This document shows, piece after piece, positions 57,875 to 64,000 of a stretch of DNA of 64,000 nt. The translations under genes and the position numbers were made by a program. The DNA is from Cyanothece sp. BG0011 (GTDB lineage Bacteria; Cyanobacteriota; Cyanobacteriia; Cyanobacteriales; Microcystaceae). The stretch is from NCBI RefSeq assembly GCF_003013815.1, contig NZ_PRLH01000186.1, forward strand, positions 1 through 64,000, given 5' to 3'. Under the pieces are notes generated by a model that did no database searches, was not told where the DNA came from, and saw only the letters and a list, made by a program, of their open reading frames with translations. Positions within the stretch are counted from its first letter, which is position 1; every line of letters begins with the position of its first letter.

Positions 57875-58600
57875 ATGACTATAATATGGGAAAGTCCCTC
57901 TAAAAACTTAACCATTAACTCTCAAACAGTTCATATCTGGAAAACAAACTTAGAACAATCTTCGATTCATGTTCAAAATAGTTTCAACCTTTTAAATGAA
58001 GAAGAAAAAATTAAAGCCCAAAGATTTCGCTTTGAAAAACATCAACAAAGATATACCTTAGCAAGAAGTAGCTTAAGAAAAATTCTAAGTTTTTATCTAG
58101 GCATTTCTCCTCAAGACATCAAGTTTCAATATAATGAGTATGGCAAACCTGAACTCTTAGATAAAATCAATACAATTAACTTACAATTTAATGTATCTCA
58201 TTCAGAAAATATAGCAATTTACGGGATAACTTGTGATTATTTAATTGGGGTTGATATAGAATATATCCGTCCCATGTCAGAGGCGGAAAATTTAGCTAGA
58301 CGTTTTTTTTCTCAGGCAGAATTTGAACAAATTAGCCTCTTATCATCTCAAGAAAAAGAACGAGAATTTTTTAAACTTTGGACAGCAAAAGAAGCTTATT
58401 TAAAAGCGATTGGAAAAGGAATCAGTGGAGGATTAGAAAAAGTAGAAATATCAACCAAAAAACCGAGAAAATTTATGAGTTTACCTGAGTGTGATCACAT
58501 CAATTATAATCTATTATATTTAACCCCCCAGGATAATTATTTAGCTGCCATAGCTGTTGAAGATAATCAACAAACTTATCATTATTGGCAAGTTAAGTGA
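57875..58600 (+). CDS. 4'-phosphopantetheinyl transferase, Sfp/HetI type
   Basis: The 241-residue protein has the Sfp motifs LQFNVSHSENIAIYG, GVDIEYIRP for Mg2+, and FKLWTAKEAYLKAIGKG. It activates carrier proteins for fatty-acid, polyketide or peptide synthesis. It is in a plus-strand run between the kinase and rfbD. Confidence 0.9.
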   Translation: MTIIWESPSKNLTINSQTVHIWKTNLEQSSIHVQNSFNLLNEEEKIKAQRFRFEKHQQRYTLARSSLRKILSFYLGISPQDIKFQYNEYGKPELLDKINTINLQFNVSHSENIAIYGITCDYLIGVDIEYIRPMSEAENLARRFFSQAEFEQISLLSSQEKEREFFKLWTAKEAYLKAIGKGISGGLEKVEISTKKPRKFMSLPECDHINYNLLYLTPQDNYLAAIAVEDNQQTYHYWQVK

Positions 58601-58663
58601 ATCACTTCACTTTTTGACCCCAACCTTGTAGAATCGGAAATAACTTCTCACCCCAGAAAAATA

Positions 58664-59545
58664 ATGACAAAAATCTTGTTAACTGGCAGTGATGGACAAG
58701 TCGGCCAAGACTTGCAGCAAACCTTAATACCCCTAGGAGAAATTGTTGCTACCAACCGTCAGCAACTTGATTTAACCTCTCCTAATAATATTCGTCAAGT
58801 TATCCAAGAAATTCAACCCGATATTATTGTTAATTCCGCCGCTTATACTGCTGTGGACAAAGCAGAAAGTGAGGCAGACTTAGCTTTTGCAGTTAACGGC
58901 ATTGCACCAGCAATTATAGCAGAAGAAGCTAAAAAAATAGGTGCATTTTTACTCCATATTTCTACGGATTATGTCTTTGATGGAACTAAAAATACGCCTT
59001 ATTTAGAAACAGATAAAACTCATCCCATTGGGGTTTATGGACAAACCAAACTCGCAGGAGAACAAGGGATTGAAAAAAACGGCGATCGCTATGTTATTTT
59101 AAGAACAGCTTGGGTTTATGGCACTGAAGGGAAAGGTAATTTTGTCAAGACGATGTTACGTTTAGGTAAAGAAAAAGAACAACTGGGAATTGTCAGTGAT
59201 CAAGTTGGAAGTCCTACCTGGTCCTATGATATTGCTAATACTATAACCCAAATGCTGACTCAACTTAATTTAGCACAAACAAGAGAAATTTATCATTTTA
59301 CAAATAGTGGTGTAGCAAGCTGGTATGATCTAGCCGTGGCTACTTTTGCAGAAGCTAAAAACATGGGATATCCCCTGAAGATTAAGCAAGTTAATCCGAT
59401 TACAACTGAAGACTATCCCACCCCAGCAAAACGACCTCATTATTCAGTTTTATCTGGAAAAAAGACGGCTAAACTATTAGGGAAGAATGCCCCCTATTGG
59501 CGGGATTCCCTTAAAGAAATGTTAACTAAACTCTATAAAAATTAA
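58664..59545 (+). CDS. rfbD: dTDP-4-dehydrorhamnose reductase
   Basis: The 293-residue SDR has the Rossmann motif GSDGQVGQD near the start, ISTDYVFDG, and the catalytic YGQTK. It makes the last step in dTDP-L-rhamnose synthesis. rfbA follows by 9 bp; rfbB and rfbC are not in the window. Confidence 0.92.
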   Translation: MTKILLTGSDGQVGQDLQQTLIPLGEIVATNRQQLDLTSPNNIRQVIQEIQPDIIVNSAAYTAVDKAESEADLAFAVNGIAPAIIAEEAKKIGAFLLHISTDYVFDGTKNTPYLETDKTHPIGVYGQTKLAGEQGIEKNGDRYVILRTAWVYGTEGKGNFVKTMLRLGKEKEQLGIVSDQVGSPTWSYDIANTITQMLTQLNLAQTREIYHFTNSGVASWYDLAVATFAEAKNMGYPLKIKQVNPITTEDYPTPAKRPHYSVLSGKKTAKLLGKNAPYWRDSLKEMLTKLYKN

Positions 59546-59554
59546 CTTAAAATT

Positions 59555-60628
59555 ATGAAAGCATTAATTCTTTCCGGTGGAAAAGGAACCAGACTAAGAC
59601 CCCTGACTTATACAGGGGCAAAACAATTAGTTCCTGTTGCTAATAAGCCAATTTTATGGTATGGAATCGAGTCAATTGTCAAGGCCGGAATTACCGAGAT
59701 TGGTATTATTATTAGTCCCGAAACAGGGGAAGAAATACGTAGAAAAACTGGGTTAGGTGAACAGTTAGGAGCTAACATTACCTATATTGTACAAGACGAA
59801 CCTTTAGGGTTAGCCCATGCGGTCAAAGTTGCCCAACCCTTTTTAAAAGATGACCCTTTTATTATGTATTTAGGGGATAACTTAATTCAAGACGATCTTC
59901 ATCTCTTTTTAGATAAGTTTAAAAATAAGCATTTAGATGGATTGATTTTATTACGTTCGGTTCATAATCCTACTGCATTTGGTGTGGCCGAAGTTGATAA
60001 CCAAGGTCGAGTATTAAAGTTAGTTGAAAAACCCAAAAATCCCCCATCAAATTTGGCATTAGTTGGGGTTTATTTCTTCTCTCCTGGTATTCATGAGGCC
60101 ATTGCCAATATTCAACCGTCAGCGAGGGGAGAATTAGAAATTACTGACGCTATTCAAGAACTCATTGATAGTGAGAAAATTGTTGAGTCATTACAGTTAA
60201 ATGGTTGGTGGTTAGACACAGGGAAAAAAGATGATTTACTAGAAGCCAACCGCATTATTTTAGATACCAATTTAACCATTAATAAAGCAGGAAGTGTTGA
60301 TCAAAAAAGTAAAATTAGTGGCAGAGTTAATATTAAAGAAGGCACAACAATTATTAACAGTACCATTCGTGGTCCGGTGATTATCGGAGAAAATTGTCAT
60401 ATTGAAAATTGTTTTATTGGCCCCTATACCAGTATTGGTGATAACTGCACGTTAATTGATGCGGATATTGAACATAGTGTACTTTTAGAAGGCGCACAAA
60501 TATTAGAAATTCATCAAAGAATTGTTGATAGTCTAATTGGACAACGGGCTAAACTAGAAATGGCTCCTCAACGACCAAAAGCGTTAAGATTTATGGTAGG
60601 GGATGATTCTCATATTGAATTAGTTTAA
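59555..60628 (+). CDS. rfbA: Glucose-1-phosphate thymidylyltransferase, long form
   Basis: The 357-residue protein begins MKALILSGGKGTRLRPLTYT with the nucleotidyltransferase signature, then KQLVPVANKPI. The C-terminal 110 residues (SKISGRVNIKEGTTI) form hexapeptide-like beta-helix turns, as in the long RmlA-type enzymes. It makes dTDP-glucose; its relation to short RfbA is by family. It follows rfbD. Confidence 0.9.
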   Translation: MKALILSGGKGTRLRPLTYTGAKQLVPVANKPILWYGIESIVKAGITEIGIIISPETGEEIRRKTGLGEQLGANITYIVQDEPLGLAHAVKVAQPFLKDDPFIMYLGDNLIQDDLHLFLDKFKNKHLDGLILLRSVHNPTAFGVAEVDNQGRVLKLVEKPKNPPSNLALVGVYFFSPGIHEAIANIQPSARGELEITDAIQELIDSEKIVESLQLNGWWLDTGKKDDLLEANRIILDTNLTINKAGSVDQKSKISGRVNIKEGTTIINSTIRGPVIIGENCHIENCFIGPYTSIGDNCTLIDADIEHSVLLEGAQILEIHQRIVDSLIGQRAKLEMAPQRPKALRFMVGDDSHIELV

Positions 60629-60719
60629 CTGAGTTTTATAGTGATCGCCACAAGATTAGCGATCGCTAATTTCTATTTCTGGGGGGTTTATTGGGGAAAA
60701 TAATAATCATGATAATAAC

Positions 60720-60935
60720 TCATAAAAGTTGTTTAAATTCTTCAATACTTAATCCAGCATCATTAATAATTCCAGCCATTGTATAAGCATTAATTGGATT
60801 GGCTCTAGGAATAACAATAACACGATCATCATTACTCATAGAAATATGTTTACCTTGTTTAATAATTTCAAAACCAGCTTTCTCAAAAGCCTTAATTGCT
60901 CTTAAATGATTAATGCCTGGAAGTTTAGGCATCAT
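60720..60935 (-). CDS. hicA: HicA-family toxin
   Basis: The 71-residue protein has LRAIKAFEKAGFEIIKQGKHISMS, where GKH holds the catalytic His of HicA-type mRNA interferases. Its ATG overlaps the TAA of the HicB gene as TAATG, showing translational coupling. Confidence 0.82.
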   Translation of the reverse strand: MMPKLPGINHLRAIKAFEKAGFEIIKQGKHISMSNDDRVIVIPRANPINAYTMAGIINDAGLSIEEFKQLL

Positions 60936-61129
60936 TACCCCACTTCTACATAGAGAGATTCAGTATCCCTATTTAATTCTTCAACTGTCTCCAAATAGAT
61001 TTTTATTGCATCTTTAATGTTTTCTATTGCCTCTTCTTTTGTTTCACCTTGGGACCAACATCCAGGTAAACTGGGACACCAGATTGCATATCCTTCTTCA
61101 CTTTCTTGTAACCTCACTTTGTAGCGCAT
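60935..61129 (-). CDS. hicB: HicB-family antitoxin
   Basis: The 64-residue protein has MRYKVRLQESEEGYAIWCPSLPGCWSQG-type start (given in part) and EEAIENIKDAIKIYLE, the short HicB form. It is upstream of hicA, opposite to the order at 20915-21354. Confidence 0.85.
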   Translation of the reverse strand: MRYKVRLQESEEGYAIWCPSLPGCWSQGETKEEAIENIKDAIKIYLETVEELNRDTESLYVEVG

Positions 61130-61271
61130 CTTTTTTAATGTTAAATATTATCATTTATCATTATATCTTACTAATACTAGAAAGCGTTATTTTTCTACAG
61201 ATTGTTAAATTCTAATTCAAAAAGGGAATACTAAATCTAAGAGATAACCTGTTATATAAAAGGAACAAACC

Positions 61272-61565
61272 TTAAGCCAGAGGTTCAACTGTAAGCTTAA
61301 AACCGAGGGCTTTGGCTACTTTGGCTACCGTCGCAAAACTGGGGTTGCCATCAGGAGACAATGCCTTATATAATCCCTCTCGGCTTAACCCTGTATCTCT
61401 AGCTAACTGACTCATATTCCTAGCCCTAGCAATTACACCAAAGGCATGAATAATAAAAGCAGGATCATCCTCAGCTTCTTCAAGACACGCCTCTAAATAT
61501 AACTGAATGTCCTCTTCAGTTTTGAGGTGTTCTGCTGAATTCCAGCGAGTTGTGCTAATAGCCAT
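61272..61565 (-). CDS. Addiction-module antidote protein (HigA/TIGR02684-like)
   Basis: The 97-residue protein has a helix-turn-helix near residues 45-75 (MSQLARDTGLSREGLYKAL) after an acidic region LEACLEEAEDDPAF. It is the typical partner of a RelE/ParE-like toxin of the type at 61569, encoded just upstream with a gap of 3 bp. Confidence 0.88.
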   Translation of the reverse strand: MAISTTRWNSAEHLKTEEDIQLYLEACLEEAEDDPAFIIHAFGVIARARNMSQLARDTGLSREGLYKALSPDGNPSFATVAKVAKALGFKLTVEPLA

Positions 61566-61568
61566 AAT

Positions 61569-61865
61569 TCAATCCTCTAATTGTCTAGCGAGTTCTTTGG
61601 CCTTGGTTATGTCAGAATTTTGGGAGCTTTTATCGCCACCACACAGAAGTACAATAACGATGAGTCCCCGTTGTACGCAGTACACCCTGTAGCCAGGGCC
61701 ATAATGAATACGAAGCTCCCTTATCCCTTCTCCTACTGTACTGACATCCCCAAAGTTGCCTATTTCGAGGCGGTCAATACGCGCTTGTATACGAGCCTTA
61801 GCTCTACGATCTTTTAAACCCTTGAACCAGTTGGCGAATATCTCTGTTTGACGAACTTCGAGCAT
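61569..61865 (-). CDS. RelE/ParE-family toxin (TIGR02683-like)
   Basis: The 98-residue protein begins MLEVRQTEIFANWFKGLKD and contains RELRIHYGPGYRVYCVQRG and LLCGGDKSSQNSDI, diagnostic of this toxin group. Here the toxin gene precedes the antitoxin gene on the minus strand, as usual for this type. Confidence 0.88.
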   Translation of the reverse strand: MLEVRQTEIFANWFKGLKDRRAKARIQARIDRLEIGNFGDVSTVGEGIRELRIHYGPGYRVYCVQRGLIVIVLLCGGDKSSQNSDITKAKELARQLED

Positions 61866-61918
61866 ACGTTAAACATAGTTCACAGATCCCAAATTGTCAA
61901 CTACAGTTATCAGGTTTT

Positions 61919-61985
61919 GGTGGGTTATGACGGATGGTTATCTACCTGCGATCGCCTCAATTCTAGTCGCCGAACCCACCCTACA
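61919..61985. repeat. Palindromic GGGTTA repeat, copy 4
   Basis: GGTGGGTTATGACGGATGG and CGCCGAACCCACC pair imperfectly around a loop that contains a GCGATCGC site, followed by CTACACTG. It separates the TA pair from argZ. Confidence 0.6.
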
Positions 61986-62127
61986 CTGTCTTACGGTTAA
62001 ACAACCACTTCTCAAGTCAAATTCACGGTAAGATGGTAAGTTGGGTTATTCAGTATCGGTGAGGAGTCAACAACCTGGATACCATCAACCACAGATATGT
62101 AAATTTAGCTTAATTGAAGACACTATT

Positions 62128-64000
62128 ATGACTGATTCGATTCGTATTTTAATGTGCGCCCCAGACCACTATGATGTTGATTATGTGATTAATCCTTGGA
62201 TGGAAGGAAATATCCATAAATCAACCCGCGATCGCTCCGTAGAACAATGGAACCAACTGTATCACGCTATCAAAGAACGGGCGATCGTTGAATTAGTGGA
62301 ACCCCAAAAAGGGTGGCCTGACATGGTATTTACCGCCAACGCCGGGCTAGTCTTAGGAGATAATGCGATCGTCAGTCGTTTTTATCATAAAGAAAGACAA
62401 GGAGAAGAACCCTATTTTAAAGAATGGTTTGCTAACAATGGGTTCAATGTCTTTGAACTCCCCAAAGATTTACCCTTTGAAGGGGCCGGCGATGCTTTAT
62501 TTGACAGAGAAGGCCGTTGGTTATGGGCCGGATACGGTTTTAGATCCGAGTTAGACTCCCATCCTTATATTGCCCAATGGTTAGACACAGAAGTCTTATC
62601 CCTCCGTCTCATTGATGAACGTTTCTATCATCTTGATACCTGTTTCTGTCCCCTCACTGGCGGTTACTTACTCTACTATCCCCCTGCCTTTGATGCCTAT
62701 TCTAACCGCTTAATTGAACTGCGTATCCCCGAAGAAAAGCGCATTGTGGTTGAAGAACCCGACGCGGTTAAATTCGCCTGTAATGCGGTGAATATTAACT
62801 ACACCATCATCATGAACCAAATCAGCGACAGCTTAAAACAACGGTTAAATGATGTGGGTTTTGAAGTGGTACAAACCCCCTTATCCGAGTTTCTCAAAGC
62901 TGGTGGGGCAGCTAAATGCTTAACCCTCCGTGTCAACGAACCCGTTTTAGAAGATGTTCATGCCAGTACCCCCGTCGAAAGCCGTACCATTCAACTAACA
63001 GGCCATCTCCTTGATGCGGGTATCATGAATAAAGCCCTTGATACCGTTATCGAAAATGGGGGCAGTTTCAAAGTTCTTAATTTTGACTTAGGGTTAGAAA
63101 GACAAAGCACATCGGCGGCACAAGTTCGCGTCTCAGCGCCGGATCATAATGTCATGGAAGAAATCATGACCCAATTGATCGATCTTGGTGCCGTTGCCCC
63201 TCCTCAAGAAGTGTGTGACATTAACACCGAAACCGTTACTAAAGCAGGGGTTGCCCCGGATGACTTCTATGTGAGTACCATTTATCCCACAGAAGTTAGA
63301 GTTAACTGTGAATGGGTAAAAGTCCAAAATCAGCGCATGGATGCTGCTATTGTGGTTGATCCTCAAAAAATGACCGCAGAATGTAAGTTATTACGGGATC
63401 TCGAAGAAGGGGATCATGTCATGGTGGGAGTGGATGGTATTCGTACCGTCAGACAAACCGAAGATCGCGATCAACGCAACGGCAAAAAAGAATTTACCTT
63501 TATGGGATCTGGGGTTTCCAGTGAGCGCCGAGTTGAATTATTAGTGGAACAGATCGCCTGGGAAATGCGCCAAGTCCGTGATCAAGGGGGTAAAGTCGTG
63601 GTTACGGCCGGCCCGGTGGTCATTCATACCGGTGGGGCCCAACACCTGGCAAAATTAGTCCGTGAGGGCTATGTTCACGCCTTATTAGGGGGTAATGCCA
63701 TCGCTGTCCATGATATTGAACAGTCGATGATGGGAACCTCTTTAGGGGTAGATATGCAACGGGGTATTCCTGTTAGTGGGGGCCACCGTCATCACCTCAA
63801 AGTCATTAACACGGTGCGCGGTTGTGGTAGTATCGCCCAAGCCGTAGAACAAGGGGTGATCGGCAAAGGAGTCATGTATGAATGCGTTAAACATAACGTT
63901 CCCTTCGTTTTAGCCGGTTCTATCCGAGATGATGGCCCGTTACCCGACACAGAAATGGACTTAATTAAAGCGCAAAGTCGTTATGCTGAGTTAATCCAAG
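62128..64000 (+). CDS. argZ: Arginine dihydrolase / ornithine cyclodeaminase (ArgZ/AgrE), cut by the window edge
   Basis: The 624 visible residues begin MTDSIRILMCAPDHYDVDYV. The N-terminal arginine dihydrolase domain has the Asn region FTANAGLV, the His in FYHLDTCFCPL and the catalytic Cys in GGAAKCLTL. A middle region and a C-terminal cyclodeaminase-like region (VVTAGPVVIHTGGAQH, LLGGNAIAVHDIEQSMMGTS, SGGHRHHLKVINT) follow, as in AgrE. The enzyme splits arginine into ornithine, CO2 and ammonia; the C-terminal part may convert ornithine to proline. It serves nitrogen reuse from cyanophycin. The stop is beyond the window. Confidence 0.92.
   Translation, partial: MTDSIRILMCAPDHYDVDYVINPWMEGNIHKSTRDRSVEQWNQLYHAIKERAIVELVEPQKGWPDMVFTANAGLVLGDNAIVSRFYHKERQGEEPYFKEWFANNGFNVFELPKDLPFEGAGDALFDREGRWLWAGYGFRSELDSHPYIAQWLDTEVLSLRLIDERFYHLDTCFCPLTGGYLLYYPPAFDAYSNRLIELRIPEEKRIVVEEPDAVKFACNAVNINYTIIMNQISDSLKQRLNDVGFEVVQTPLSEFLKAGGAAKCLTLRVNEPVLEDVHASTPVESRTIQLTGHLLDAGIMNKALDTVIENGGSFKVLNFDLGLERQSTSAAQVRVSAPDHNVMEEIMTQLIDLGAVAPPQEVCDINTETVTKAGVAPDDFYVSTIYPTEVRVNCEWVKVQNQRMDAAIVVDPQKMTAECKLLRDLEEGDHVMVGVDGIRTVRQTEDRDQRNGKKEFTFMGSGVSSERRVELLVEQIAWEMRQVRDQGGKVVVTAGPVVIHTGGAQHLAKLVREGYVHALLGGNAIAVHDIEQSMMGTSLGVDMQRGIPVSGGHRHHLKVINTVRGCGSIAQAVEQGVIGKGVMYECVKHNVPFVLAGSIRDDGPLPDTEMDLIKAQSRYAELIQ

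Overview
The window comes from a cyanobacterium. It carries ndhO, isiA, DUF2996 and DUF2267 proteins, an ArgZ/AgrE-type arginine dihydrolase, and many HIP1-like GCGATCGC octamers in AT-rich DNA. The gene set resembles unicellular Crocosphaera/Cyanothece-type organisms; that placement is inference, because no rRNA or other marker is present. I saw no tRNA, rRNA, CRISPR array, prophage or intact insertion sequence.

Layout. 1-10.7 kb holds a frameshifted comEC, a DICT-type histidine kinase lacking its phospho-acceptor His, ndhO, mdh, a decayed GNAT gene, a LOG-family gene coupled to a small frameshifted gene, a thiamine-diphosphate 2-keto acid decarboxylase, a dienelactone hydrolase and two membrane proteins (DUF6629, TspO). 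12.1-24.3 kb is a minus-strand block of TPR proteins: two exported TPR-CHAT (caspase-like) proteins, a secreted FecR-like/TPR protein and a membrane TPR protein. A toxin-antitoxin cluster (19.8-21.5 kb) sits in its middle. 24.4-28.3 kb holds a frameshifted aroA, an unusual amidase-astacin fusion and a Uma2 nuclease. 28.5-31.5 kb is the isiA iron-stress locus with an unusual upstream region. 31.5-38 kb holds glmS with a clear terminator, a 210-bp MITE-like element, an OmpR/kinase pair, and an exported di-iron/Rieske gene group.

38.5-49.8 kb holds a prepilin-like protein, serS, DUF2996, murC-murB, DUF2267, an SH3b protein, a frameshifted L,D-transpeptidase-like gene, a GH3 hexosaminidase and rbfA. 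49.9-60.6 kb holds an M16 peptidase, a fructosamine kinase, an RND pump, a K+ channel, a kinase, a phosphopantetheinyl transferase and two dTDP-rhamnose genes. 60.7-64 kb holds two more toxin-antitoxin pairs and argZ/agrE, which runs off the end.

Five genes (comEC, a small hypothetical gene at 4.9-5.3 kb, the second CHAT gene, aroA, and the L,D-transpeptidase-like gene) are broken by eight one-base indels. In each case the reading frame is restored by changing the length of a short homopolymer by one. Because aroA is normally essential, sequencing or assembly error is at least as likely as real gene loss. Full-length coordinates are given for these genes.

The most interesting candidates are the exported CHAT/TPR/FecR block, the amidase-astacin fusion without a signal peptide, the exported rubrerythrin-Rieske cluster, the MITE-like element with a perfect 10-bp target duplication, and a 40-bp promoter-like element shared by the regions upstream of isiA and glmS.
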